Shown piece after piece: positions 11,774 through 21,790 of a DNA stretch of 64,000 nucleotides. The translations under genes were made by a program, and so were the position numbers. A model generated the notes under the pieces. It did not search any database. It was not told the origin of the DNA and worked only from the letters and a program-made list of their open reading frames with translations. Position 1 is the first letter of the stretch. Each line of letters opens with the position of its first letter. The DNA is from Piper betle (taxonomy: Eukaryota > Streptophyta > Magnoliopsida > Piperales > Piperaceae), in the NCBI GenBank assembly GCA_033002965.1, contig JAURVB010012678.1:88563-152562 (forward strand). Reading direction: 5' to 3'.

Positions 11774-12298
11774 TCAAAAAGCGAACGTGTTAAAGATGAC
11801 AGACGGATTCTCGAAGTTCATCGGATCTTCGAGGAAGAACTTCAAAGCGGCGGCCCTCTTCGCGGATCCAAACCGGACGACAGGAGCGCGGGTCATGCCG
11901 TCGCGCAGCAGCACTCTCGACGCCCCGCCGAACAAGGCGATGGCCTTGCAACCCCGGTCTGTGCTGGCAACCAAGCACCCCTCGGTGGTGGTCATCGGCA
12001 CCGACAGCTCCTTGCCATCAAGCACCCACAGCCACACGATCCCCACCGGGATCTGGACGTACCCCATCGGCATCTCGCCCTGGGACCGCTTGGCAACGAC
12101 CTCCACCGCCTGGCGGCGAATCAACGCGGCGCAGCGACAATCGCCCAGCCGGGCCTCCAAGGAGTAGGAGGGGACGACGCCTGAGACGACATCGGCGTCT
12201 TCGCCGGTGATTTTAAGCGGCACCGGTGGCGGGGCTGCGGTGGGCGGAGTGGGGATGAAAATGGTCGGTGCGGGAGACGAAGGTATGGACGAAGTCAA
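11774..12298 (-). pseudogene. Captured fragment of 3-hydroxy-3-methylglutaryl-CoA reductase (HMGR)
   Basis: A GC-rich 174-codon open frame with no ATG of its own at the 5' end. Near residue 44 it reads [20 protein letters not shown], then [53 protein letters not shown] and [12 protein letters not shown]: the N-terminal third of the plant HMGR catalytic domain, the rate-limiting mevalonate pathway enzyme of the ER. About 25 residues that normally separate the RRxA segment from EMPxGYVQIP are missing, so it has an in-frame internal deletion. Similarity stops after VIFN; the rest of the enzyme, including the catalytic His near the C terminus and the membrane anchor, is absent. GC content is far above that of its surroundings, consistent with transfer from a gene-rich locus. 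Confidence 0.85.
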
Positions 12299-12817
12299 CG
12301 CCGAAACAAGCCGACGAGACGAACAAGCTCGTTTACTCAGAATATATGTTTCTCTATTTTTTAATTTTATTATTTATTTTAACAACAAAAATAAAAAAAA
12401 TCATTTACAAATATTTTTTTATTGGCTTTCCGATGTCATCTTTTTCGATTGCATACTTATTAAAAAATAAATAATTTTTTATTTTTAAATTTCTCTAGTT
12501 ATTAATGGCATAAATAAAACATAATTTTAAGAACTATTAATGACCTAAAATTTTAAATAGTACGATTCAATATAATTTTAAATATATTTTAAGTTGGTAA
12601 ATGATATTATGCATATTATTTATTATATTATTGAGTCGAGGTACGAGTCGATTTCGAGTTATTATCGAATCAAATAGTACTTTTCTCAAACTCAATGTAA
12701 GATTCGACTTCTAATTGAATTCAAGTTTAAACATTTAAATGTCAATTTTAAGTCGAGTCGAACCGAATGCCAAATACTTATGAATTGACTCGCTCAATTA
12801 ATAGCCATGTTTGGATA

Positions 12818-14381
12818 AACCGCTTTACAATTTCTCTTACATTGACACTTTTTAAAAAAATATTGTTGACTTTTCTAGGGAACAATAATTTTCCATTTTT
12901 TAATATTTTGTGTAATTTTCCAAGCATATTATTAGTGGATTTAGAACCAAAAATTATTAGAAAATTTTTATAGAACAATTATTTATTTTCGGAGTATTTT
13001 GAAAAAAAACAATGGGGGAAGAAATGACAAAAGGGTCTTGGTCCAATTTCAATAGTCAAGCTTGTCTATTATAATATGCGAAATATGACTATTACAATAT
13101 GCTAATTGTGATTTTTAATGGTCGTAATTTTTATTGTCATGCTTATTTGCACTAAACGGTACATCTAATGAGCACATTTATATATTGTAGCTTTTTTTAC
13201 TCTGAACATCGCGTCATTTTCCTCTTAATTCCTTCTTCCCGCCTTTGCCGTTGTTGTTCAGTTTAGAAAAGCCAGTCTTTCTCTTTCCCTTTTTCCCCTG
13301 ATCAGATCTTCTTCTACCGCCACCGGTGTTGCCAACGCTGTCGCCGTCGTCACCAATGCCGCCGCTGTCGTCAACGCCGACGCCGCCATTGCTGCTAACT
13401 GCCGACGTCGCTGCCAACATCACCGCCAATGGCAATTACTTCTTCCAAGAGCAGCGTGTGCCCTTTTCTCCTCTAATTAACCTTCTTTTTCTTTTTCTTT
13501 CTTTCAATTCATCATAATCTCGCTTCAACCAATTCATTTTCCACAAATGCATCTACTTTTGTTGATTTATGTTTCTAAATTAAAGTACACATATTTGTAT
13601 ACATGTATTTATCAATGCTCAATTTTTAGTGGGAAGAACAAGTGGTCAACTTTGATTAGGTTTTTTTAGCGATTGCAACTCCATTTCTGGGTGGTTATCA
13701 CAATAGATAAGTAGATGCATAGCAGCATTTTCCTTTGCTATGCTATGGTTGCCTTGCTATCATGTGAAATGGTTTTGAGGAAAGCAGACGCCTTATTCCT
13801 AGGGCACAATTCACGATTGGTGTAATGTGAGGTTGATCTATTAATTGTACAAGAATATATATGCCTTGCTTTTTAGTTTGATTACTATCCATCGTTTCAT
13901 TTTCACCCCTCCAACTTTTTATATTCTTCAACATCTTGTCATTTAATCACTTTGTCATAAGGTATGATTGCCTTTAGATGGCTTTTGAACTGTATATCTC
14001 CTTTAATCCCGACTGCTTTGCCTTTTTTGATTGACGCATTTATTATTAAGAATAGGTCACAATTCACGGCGCAAAGTGGAAAGTTCAAAATCTTTATTCA
14101 CACCGGTAAGCTATTTTATAATTCTAATGATTCTGCGTCTCTCTTCTTTATCTTAATTAACTTTTATTTCTCAATTTTTTGTTTAATTTTTGCTCGTCAA
14201 ACAACGTGCAGTTCCTATATGTAAAATTGTTTCATTTTTGTATAATGACTTTTGAAGTAAATATTGGTTTTAAACCGTAGAAAATTCCTTTTAAGTTTGC
14301 ACATTCTTACTTCTGTTTTTTCAATTTATCCCTATATTTCCTATTCTAAAATTTACTTTTGTCAATTTCAAAAGTATTTGG
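12818..14381 (+). other. Duplicated gene-like segment with no recognised protein (left copy)
   Basis: Matches 42378-44295 of the right block. The part at 13200-13460 is GC-rich, preceded by T/C-rich DNA and holds proline/alanine-rich codons, like the 5' end of a plant gene, with CTCTAATTAACC and long T-rich tracts behind it as in an intron. No conserved protein motif could be read. The right copy has about 345 bp more (43625-43975). It is interrupted at 14381 by the copia element and resumes at 20561. Confidence 0.4.
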
Positions 14382-14899
14382 TGTTGGATTTTGGACGTAT
14401 ATATACAAGTATATAATTGTATCATATGCTATTAATAAGGTTTGGGCCTAAATTAAATTGATCTATTAAAGTTAAGGTTAATGGGCCATTAATATTTAAG
14501 ATAAATATGTGGAGATACCATATATTTAAGATGAGTATGGATAAATATGTGTAGATACCGTTTTCATAATCTCTAATTTATGATGGGTTAAATTGGAATT
14601 ATGAAAGATAAGGATAAATACGGTTATACGAATAAATACGGTTATGGTCCCCAAATTCGCACCGTAGTTTTTTCTTTTCTGGTATCCCATCATCCAGGAA
14701 CTCTGGCTTTGGAGAACCGGTGTAGAATTTGGAAGATCAAACCAGAAGAAATCAAAGAATTGCTTTACTATTATGGATCCAGGTACGCTTCCGTTATTAA
14801 ATTTATTTTCTTGATGATTTGATATGAAGAAGGTTTTATTGATGATGGTTTTATCATCTATATAATTTTGGTTAAAGTTTAAAGTTTTTTTATTCAACA
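14382..14899 (+). repeat. 5' LTR of the copia element
   Basis: 518 bp, TG...CA ends, carrying the retrotransposon promoter and polyadenylation signals by analogy with the family. It differs from the 3' LTR only by one extra T in a T run near 14670 and one fewer T near 14885 as read by eye. Confidence 0.95.
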
Positions 14900-14900
14900 A

Positions 14901-14913
14901 GTGGCATCAGAGC
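14901..14913 (+). promoter_or_regulatory. Primer-binding site (tRNA-iMet type)
   Basis: TGGCATCAGAGC begins two bases after the 5' LTR. It matches the usual plant copia site TGGTATCAGAGC, complementary to the 3' end of initiator methionine tRNA, with one change (C for T). It would prime minus-strand DNA synthesis. Confidence 0.8.
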
Positions 14914-15769
14914 TTCTTCATATTAAATCATTGAGAATTAATTGATTTATGTTTATTTTATTTTTGGAATGAGTCAATCATTCAATAATTGTTTGTATGG
15001 GAAAATTTTGTGGTTCGAATTTACAATATTCCCTTATTCTCCAAAATTGACATGGTTTACAACCAATCTTCTTCAATTTATTTAGAATACTCTAAATTTT
15101 GGATGGTGAATATGTGGTAATTATGTATTTTACTTTGCCCAAATTTTGTACTGTCAATATGAGTTTATAGGATATTTTTCCCAAATCAAGGTCCTCTTTT
15201 GGGTAAAATATCAAATGAGGATAATAAAGTTACAAAAGGTTATAATTTCAGAAATTTCCAAATAAAGATATTTTTATAACCTTTCCAGTTTTATGTTATT
15301 TGGGATTATTAAATTCAAATTATGGTTCAGTTATAATTAATATTTTAAAATTTATTAAGGACTACAATATGCTGCCAAAGTAGCCTCTTTTGTAGAAATT
15401 AATTTATTTTAAAATATTAAGACGGTTGTGGGTATATGATTCATGTGAATATTAATCGGCCCAAAGGAAGGTTAATATTTGACAGAATTATATATTCATT
15501 TGCGGTAATAAATATGGGATAATTATCAAGTTTCCATGTGGATAATAAATCAGCCCAAAGGAAGGTTTATTATTTGACAGGATTTATTGTCCATATTTGA
15601 TTATTGCACTGAGAGTACCACTTACAAATTAATATTTCTGTCCAAAGACTAAATATTAATGTTGTGCTAGGTATCTGTCGATGGGATTAACTATTATTTG
15701 AATTATTAATCTTATTATGGGCATGTTGTTTTGTTCTATAGATTCAGTTAATCAATCTGCTTATATGAT

Positions 15770-16480
15770 TTTTGCCAACATCAATTCAGTTCTTATGCTT
15801 AAAGATAATTTTAAGGATTGGAAAGAGAATGTGATAATTGTTCTCGGTTGCATGGATCTTGACCTTGCATTAAGGACTGAACAACCTTATTCTCTTATGG
15901 ATAAAAGTTCCAGTAAAGAAAAACGGGACATTGAGAAGTGGGAACGTTCAAATTGCATGAGTCTTATGATCATGAAGCATAGGATTCTAGAAACCTTCAG
16001 GGGGATATGTCTGAAAATGTTACTACAGCCAGTGAGTTTCTTAAAGAAATTGAAAAGCGTTTTGTAAAAAACAATAAGGCTGAAACAAGTACGCTTTTGT
16101 CGAACTTGATTTCAATGAAGTTTAAAGGCAGAACAAGCATAAAAGAGTACATCTTAGAGATGTCAAATATTGCTTCAAAACTAAAAGCACTAAGGTTAGA
16201 GCTATCTGAAGATTTGCTCGTGCATTTAGTTTTAATTTCTCTTCCGGCACAATTCAGTCAATTCAAAGTCAGTTACAACTGTCAAAGGAACAAATGGACT
16301 CTTAATGAGCAAATTTCTTATTGTGTGCAAGAAGAAGAAAGGTTGAAGCAAGAACAGGCTGAAAGTACTCACTTGGCTAGTACCTATCATGACAAAATAA
16401 AAAAAAATTAGGCTTCTTGCTGTTTCTTTTGTGGTACACCTGGACATATAAAGAAGGAATGCACTAAGTATCACACTTGG
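15770..16480 (+). pseudogene. copia gag region with zinc knuckle
   Basis: Gag is read in two frames. The first holds LKDNFKDWKENVIIVLGCMD and TEQPYSLMD, the usual plant copia gag start. A shift near 16010 moves to a second frame with TSLLSNLISMKFKG, SIKEYILEMSNIASKL and QFKVSYNCQ. A TAG at about 16409 ends it just before the knuckle CFFCGTPGHIKKEC (CX2CX4HX4C), which lies in the same frame. Gag would form the virus-like particle that packages the RNA. At least one frameshift and one stop prevent a full product. Confidence 0.85.
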
Positions 16481-17460
16481 TGTGTAAATAAAGGTCCATT
16501 TCGTAATTTTGTTTGTTCTGAGGTTAATTTAGTTTCAGTACCAATACACACTTGGTGGCTAGATTCGGATGATACTACTCTCATAAGTGTGTCAATGCAG
16601 GGTTGCCTGAGTTGCCGAAAGCCAAATGATGCTGAAAGATTCATCTATGTGGGTAATGGCAACTCAGTTATAGTTGAGGCAATAGGATTTTTAGATTATT
16701 GTTGAAGACAAGATATTATTTGGATTTGAAAGAGACATATATAGTACCGTCTTTTAGACGGAATTTGGTTTCTATTTCTATATTGGACAAATTTGGTTAC
16801 TCTTGTTCATTTAGAAATAATAAGTTTAGTCTTTTTCTAAATTCAAATATTGTGGGTACGGGTTCCTTGTCTTTTTATGATAATCTATATTTACTTAATA
16901 CTATTGCATCTTTTAATGAAACTTTGCATGTAAGTTTATGTGGTACGAAAAGAAAATTAACCAATGAGAATTCTGCTTTATTCTGGCACAAGTGTTTAGG
17001 AAACATTTCTAAATAAAGAATTGAACGACTTATGTCAGATGAAATTCTTGATTCTCTTAATTTATCAGATTTTCAAGTCTGTATTGAGTGCATTAAGAGA
17101 AAACAAACAAATATAAGGAGACTAGGTGCCAATATATCTTCAAGTGTCTTAGAACTAATATATACGGATATTTGTGGACCATTTTCTACGGCTTCTTGGA
17201 ATGGTCAACAATATTTTATTACGTTCATAGACGATCATTCTCATTATGGTTACCTATATCTCATTCATGAGAAGTCTCAAGCATTGGACTTGTTTAAGGC
17301 ATATAAGGTTGAAGTTGAGAACTAACTTGACAAAACTATTAAGGTCGTCAGATCTGACCGTGGTGGTGAATACTATGGTAGATATGATGGATCAGGTGTA
17401 TAATGTCCAGGACCATTCGCCAAATTCCTAGAAGAGTGCGGAATCGTCCCACAATACACA
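16480..17460 (+). pseudogene. copia protease and integrase N-terminal region, broken
   Basis: The protease start reads WWLDSDDTTLISVSMQG where copia proteases carry DSG-A-TTHI, so the active-site DSG motif is altered. The GAG-pre-integrase zinc finger reads FWHKCLGNISK, with Asn at the second His, then a TAA, then RIERLMSDEILDSLNLSDF and CIECIKRKQTN. The integrase core begins YTDICGPFSTASWNG and FITFIDDHSHYGYLY, with another stop near 17325 (EN-stop-LDKT). Several single-base changes at catalytic or zinc positions point to mutation without selection in the master copy. Confidence 0.8.
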
Positions 17461-18165
17461 ATGCCAGGTACTCCTAGCATGAATGGTGTTGTTGAGAGAC
17501 GAAACCGAACATTAAAGGACATGGTGAGAAGTATGATTGTTCATACTACTTTAACTGATTCACTCTGGGGTGAGGCACTAAAGACAGCAGCATATCTTCT
17601 AAATAGAGTACCAACAAAGGCAACAGTTAAGACCCCTTATGAATTATGGACTGGAAAAACACCCAGTATTAAGCATTTACGCATTTGGGGTTGTCCAGCT
17701 GAGGCAAGGCCTTATAGGCCAAATGAAAGGAAACTGGACTTAAGAACAGTTAGCAGTTATTTTGTTGGGTACTCTGAAAGGTCTAGAGGGTATAAGTTTT
17801 ATGATCCCACAATAAGGTCATTCTTTGAGACGGGAAATGCCCAGTTCTTTGAGGATATTGAGTTTGAAGGGAGAAATGAAGTTAGAGACTTTGTCTTTGA
17901 AGAAGAATCTGATTCTCTTCCCATGATTGTTCTTGACAATAATCAGGATCAGGATTATATTCCTGATGTTGTTCAAGAAACAATACCAGAATTACAAGAC
18001 AATGTCGAAAATCTCCCTAATCAAGTTATACCTGAAGAGCAAACTCAACAACCTCAAGAGCAAATGCCATTAAGGAGATCCACAAGAGAAAGGAGAAATT
18101 CCAAGAACATGAGGATAATACTGGAATGGTGGAAGATGATCCAATCAACTTTCATCAAGCCATGA
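17461..18165 (+). CDS. copia integrase C-terminal part, open segment
   Basis: A 234-codon open frame carrying the third catalytic residue region (PGTPSMNGVVERRNRTL, with the Glu of the DDE triad), then ALKTAAYLLNRVPTKA, PYELWTGKTPSIKHLRIWG and the YFVGYSERSRGYKFYDP segment typical of the copia integrase C-terminal domain. It ends with an acidic linker and a QMPLRRSTRERR motif, then a frameshift near 18120-18165 separates it from reverse transcriptase. Integrase would insert the cDNA into the genome. Fragment of a polyprotein, not a stand-alone gene. Confidence 0.85.
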   Translation: MPGTPSMNGVVERRNRTLKDMVRSMIVHTTLTDSLWGEALKTAAYLLNRVPTKATVKTPYELWTGKTPSIKHLRIWGCPAEARPYRPNERKLDLRTVSSYFVGYSERSRGYKFYDPTIRSFFETGNAQFFEDIEFEGRNEVRDFVFEEESDSLPMIVLDNNQDQDYIPDVVQETIPELQDNVENLPNQVIPEEQTQQPQEQMPLRRSTRERRNSKNMRIILEWWKMIQSTFIKP

Positions 18166-19052
18166 AGAGTTCTAATTCTCAAAAGTGGATTGATGCCATG
18201 AATGAAGAGATGAAGTCCATTAAAGCTAATGACGTTTGGGATCTTGTTCCATTGCCTGAAGGTACGAAACCTATTGGTTGTAAATGGATATTTAAAACCA
18301 AGAGGGATTCGAAAGGTGATGTAAAAAGATATAAGGCTCGTCTTGTTGCAAAGGGCTTTACTCAAAAGGAAGGCATGGATTATAATGAGACTTTCTCTCC
18401 AGTTTCATCGAAAGACTCATTCAGAATAATTATGGCATTAGTGGCACATTTTGATCTTGAGTTACATCAGATGGATGTAAAGACTGCGTTTCTAAATGGT
18501 GACATTGATGAAACAATTTATATGGTGCAACCGGAAAACTTTGTATCAGGAGATTCAAAGAATATGGTTTGCAAATTAAAGAAATCCATCTATGGACTTA
18601 AGCAGGCTTCTCGTCAATGGTATCATAAATTTCATCAAGTGATTCTCTCATTTGGTTTTGAGATGAATGTTATTGATGATTGTATATACCATAAGTTTAG
18701 TGGGAGTAAGTATATTTTTCTGGTTTTATATGTTGATGATATATTGCTTGCCAGTAATGATATAAGTTTCTTGCACGAAACCAAGAGTTTTTTATCAAAG
18801 AAATTTGAAATGAAAGATCTTGGAAATGCGTCTTTTGTATTAGGAATTCAAATACATCGGGATCATTCTCGATGTATACTTGGATTATCACAAAAGACCT
18901 ATATAGAAAAAGTGCTTAAAAGATTTGGCATGCAAGATTATAAACCAGGAGATACCCCTGTTTGTAAAGGAGACAAATTCAGTCTCAATCAGTGTCTTAA
19001 AATGACATATAAGGAAATGAAATGCAAAAGATTCCCTATGCTTCAGCAATAG
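18126..19052 (+). CDS. copia reverse transcriptase, open segment
   Basis: A 308-codon frame containing the full reverse transcriptase core: WIDAMNEEMKSIKANDVWDL, GCKWIFKTKRDSKGDVKRYK, ARLVAKGFTQKEG, the catalytic segment ELHQMDVKTAFLNGDIDE, KSIYGLKQASRQWY and the YVDD box in FLVLYVDDILLASND. This core has no stop of its own, so the domain is intact although upstream and downstream frames are broken. It would copy the element RNA into DNA. A frameshift after about 19010 separates it from the RNase H part. Confidence 0.9.
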   Translation: MVEDDPINFHQAMKSSNSQKWIDAMNEEMKSIKANDVWDLVPLPEGTKPIGCKWIFKTKRDSKGDVKRYKARLVAKGFTQKEGMDYNETFSPVSSKDSFRIIMALVAHFDLELHQMDVKTAFLNGDIDETIYMVQPENFVSGDSKNMVCKLKKSIYGLKQASRQWYHKFHQVILSFGFEMNVIDDCIYHKFSGSKYIFLVLYVDDILLASNDISFLHETKSFLSKKFEMKDLGNASFVLGIQIHRDHSRCILGLSQKTYIEKVLKRFGMQDYKPGDTPVCKGDKFSLNQCLKMTYKEMKCKRFPMLQQ

Positions 19053-19700
19053 GAAGTCTTATGTATGCTCAAGTATGTACGCGTCCAGATATTGCGTATA
19101 TTATTGGAATGTTGGGCAGATATTTAAGTAATCCAGTGATTGGATCACTGGATAGCAGCCAAAAGAGTCATAAGGTATCTTCAGAGAACAAAACATTACA
19201 TGCTTACCTATCAGAAGTCAGATCAACTTGAGATCATTGGGTATTCTGATTCTGATTTTGGTGGATGTCAAGCTATGTATACCTGCTTGCTGGAGGAACT
19301 ATTTCTTGGAAGAGTGCTAAGCAGACACTCATAGCTTTTTCCACCATGGCAGCTGAATTCATAGTTTGTTATGAGGCATCCAATCATGGAATATGGTTGC
19401 AAAATTTTGTCACAGGGCTGCGCATTATTGATAATATTGAAAGACCACTTAAGTTATTTTGTGACAATCAATTTGCAGTATCATATTCAAATAACAACAG
19501 GAGCTCATCTAAATCAAAATATATAGAGAGATCAAGTTCCTTGTTGTGAAAGAAAGAGTTTAGAGTGATAAAGTTTCGGTAAAGTCTCTATAGAGCATAT
19601 TGGGACAAACTCTATAGTTGTGGATCCACTTACTAAAAGTTTACCGCCCAAGGTCTTTCATGAGTATGTTGCTCATCTGGGTGTTGTATCATTTGATGAT
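19022..19700 (+). pseudogene. copia RNase H region, frameshifted
   Basis: Three overlapping frames carry SAIGSLMYAQVCTRPDIAY, then WIAAKRVIRYLQRTKHYML and IGYSDSDFGGC, then KQTLIAFSTMAAEFIVCYEA and LFCDNQFAVSYSNN. These are the standard copia RNase H motifs in order, split by at least two frameshifts (near 19140 and 19265). Stops follow near 19548. RNase H would remove the RNA strand during replication; here no complete protein can be made. Confidence 0.85.
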
Positions 19701-20029
19701 ATGTTACTTTAGTGGGAGTTTGTTTTGTTAAGGTGTTTGGTTTATGTTTCACTCTATTTTGGTGATCTCATAAGGTTGGACCAGTTGAAAATAGGCATGT
19801 TCAGATCAAATTACATGTAATTTTCATGCTACACATCCATACTTGATCTATGTCATTTAATTATGTTGATGTATGTGACCATGGATGGGTTTAGTTACGA
19901 TAAATGTAACGAAAATCGCCTTGATCCTATATTAACATTAATTAATGGACGAGATTGTTATTTTGGAATAATAGCGTATGTTATTTTGGAGCTCATACGG
20001 TAATATACAATTATCTTTATATATATAGT

Positions 20030-20042
20030 CCAAGTGGGAGAT
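20030..20042 (+). promoter_or_regulatory. Polypurine tract
   Basis: AAGTGGGAGAT lies directly before the 3' LTR, the usual copia plus-strand primer. Confidence 0.8.
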
Positions 20043-20560
20043 TGTTGGATTTTGGACGTATATATACAAGTATATAATTGTATCATATGCTATTAATAAG
20101 GTTTGGGCCTAAATTAAATTGATCTATTAAAGTTAAGGTTAATGGGCCATTAATATTTAAGATAAATATGTGGAGATACCATATATTTAAGATGAGTATG
20201 GATAAATATGTGTAGATACCGTTTTCATAATCTCTAATTTATGATGGGTTAAATTGGAATTATGAAAGATAAGGATAAATACGGTTATACGAATAAATAC
20301 GGTTATGGTCCCCAAATTCGCACCGTAGTTTTTCTTTTCTGGTATCCCATCATCCAGGAACTCTGGCTTTGGAGAACCGGTGTAGAATTTGGAAGATCAA
20401 ACCAGAAGAAATCAAAGAATTGCTTTACTATTATGGATCCAGGTACGCTTCCGTTATTAAATTTATTTTCTTGATGATTTGATATGAAGAAGGTTTTATT
20501 GATGATGGTTTTATCATCTATATAATTTTGGTTAAAGTTTAAAGTTTTTTTTATTCAACA
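20043..20560 (+). repeat. 3' LTR of the copia element
   Basis: 518 bp, identical to the 5' LTR apart from two homopolymer-length differences as read by eye. Followed by the TTTGG target duplicate and then the continuation of the left duplication block (GCCATGCAAAG). Confidence 0.95.
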
Positions 20561-20565
20561 TTTGG

Positions 20566-21205
20566 GCCATGCAAAGTTCGTAAAATCAATGATTTTGATT
20601 TTATTTAGCATATAGAAACGTTTCTATATGATAAGTGACTTTTGGGATGACAATTAGATTATGTCTTACAGCCCGGCTATCTTATATTGTAGCAAGTTTT
20701 TACTATGCATAGTCTAACTGCCGGATTCCATATAAATCATGTTTGTATTTTGCCAATTTTGCTCAATATTTTCCCCTTTTCTTCTGCAGATGAGCTCAAT
20801 ATACAGTATATGTTCCCATTTTGACTAGACATGAGACATTTCTTTAGAAATAAAATAGTGGCTGTTGTAGCCTTCTTTTCAGATTCAGTAAAGTATAGAG
20901 CTATTAATTAGGGAATATCACTTTGCCTTTTATGGTTTTTTTATCTTGAACGCTTATTGTTCAGAGATTCTTCATGTGGCTTATGTTTATTTGTTTATCA
21001 CAGAGCTGAAAGGATAATCTAAATGGGAGGTCTGTTGTTGTGTGCGACGATGGTGATGCTGAGCATTTAGTTAGAGAGAGTACATGAAAAATCAAGAGTA
21101 AAAATTTTAGTTATAGTTCTTTGTTCTTTCTAAAGATTAAGTTACAATGATAAACCTTTTAAGCTTATTGGAATTTTTAAATGGTTTCTCTATAAATGAA
21201 AATTT
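20566..21205 (+). other. Duplicated gene-like segment, continuation (left copy)
   Basis: Continues the segment split by the copia element and matches 44290-44930. It includes a pyrimidine-rich tract ending in TCTGCAG (about 20785), like a 3' splice site, and a short in-frame stretch comparable to GGLLLSATMVMLSMQ in the right copy. I recognise no gene family. Reading frames differ between the two copies, which argues against a functional gene. Confidence 0.35.
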
Positions 21206-21790
21206 GGAGGCCCATAGGGTCCAACAGTGATATTAAAAGTTGATTAATTTTGGTGTTAGTCAGCCTGAGTTAGAATCTCCTGAAACTTTAATATAATATG
21301 TGGACAAAACATGTATGAGAGAGAGATGATTTGGATGGTATAATATGTGAACCCAGTATGTGTCAGGGGGAAATGATTCAGATAGCATGATATGGTATAT
21401 CAGTGAACCCAAATTGGAGCTTCTTAGAACTTCAGTATAATGTGTGAACCTAACATGTGTGAGGGGAAGATAATTCTGATAGTATGATATTTGAAAGAGA
21501 GAATTCTTAGATTAATCTCACATCAGTGAATAACATTGATGACTTGTATATAAGCTAATGAAAAGGTTTTAGTCTTTGACCTAGTTTTTAAATTGAGAAA
21601 AACCTATAAAACTTTCACATGGTATGAAGGGTGAAAAAGAGAATTGTTGGATTAATCTTATATGAGCCATGAATGACGTTGGTGACTTGTATATACGTTA
21701 ATTGGAAAATTTCATTCTTTAAACTAGTGTTTAGATTAAAAAAGATTTATAAATCAGGTTTCAAATCTATTTTGTGGCCCTGTAGGGCCC
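21206..21790. repeat. Left-block-specific repeat of unknown class
   Basis: This stretch has no partner at the matching place in the right block. It begins near GGAGGCCCATAGGGTCC and ends near GGCCCTGTAGGGCCC. Inside, a roughly 150-bp unit containing GATTAATCT, GACTTGTATATA and AACTAGTGTTTA-like blocks occurs twice in degenerate form (about 21500-21600 and 21650-21760). It resembles a small nonautonomous element, but no target duplication could be read. Confidence 0.35.

Larger units (their letters stand above)
8376..12809. mobile_element. 4.4-kb hAT-like nonautonomous element with two captured host gene fragments
   Basis: The left end TAAGGTTGCTAAACGAATG and the right end (GACTCGCTCAATTAATAGCC read outward) resemble the ends of the hAT-like elements at 31135 and 55444, with AACTCGA-rich subterminal DNA at both sides (8380-8650 and 12610-12790). 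The right duplication block has the unoccupied site near 42378, where CTTGCTTATATG runs straight into AACTGCTTC. The flanking 8-mers CTTATATG (8368-8375) and TTTGGATA (12810-12817) sit where an 8-bp target duplication should be but match at only four positions, so the insertion is old. No transposase is encoded. Inside are pieces of a galactosyltransferase gene and an HMG-CoA reductase gene, both on the minus strand. Confidence 0.65.
14382..20560 (+). mobile_element. Ty1/copia LTR retrotransposon, complete but defective
   Basis: 6179 bp bounded by two 518-bp LTRs (14382-14899 and 20043-20560) that start TGTTGG and end CAACA, with a perfect 5-bp target duplication TTTGG (14377-14381 and 20561-20565). 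The unoccupied site exists in the right block near 44285-44297 (AAGTGTTTGGGCCATGC). Domain order gag, protease, integrase, reverse transcriptase, RNase H marks the copia type. By eye the LTRs differ only in two homopolymer lengths, so insertion is very recent, yet the coding region carries several stops and frameshifts. It probably moved using proteins from an intact relative. Confidence 0.95.
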
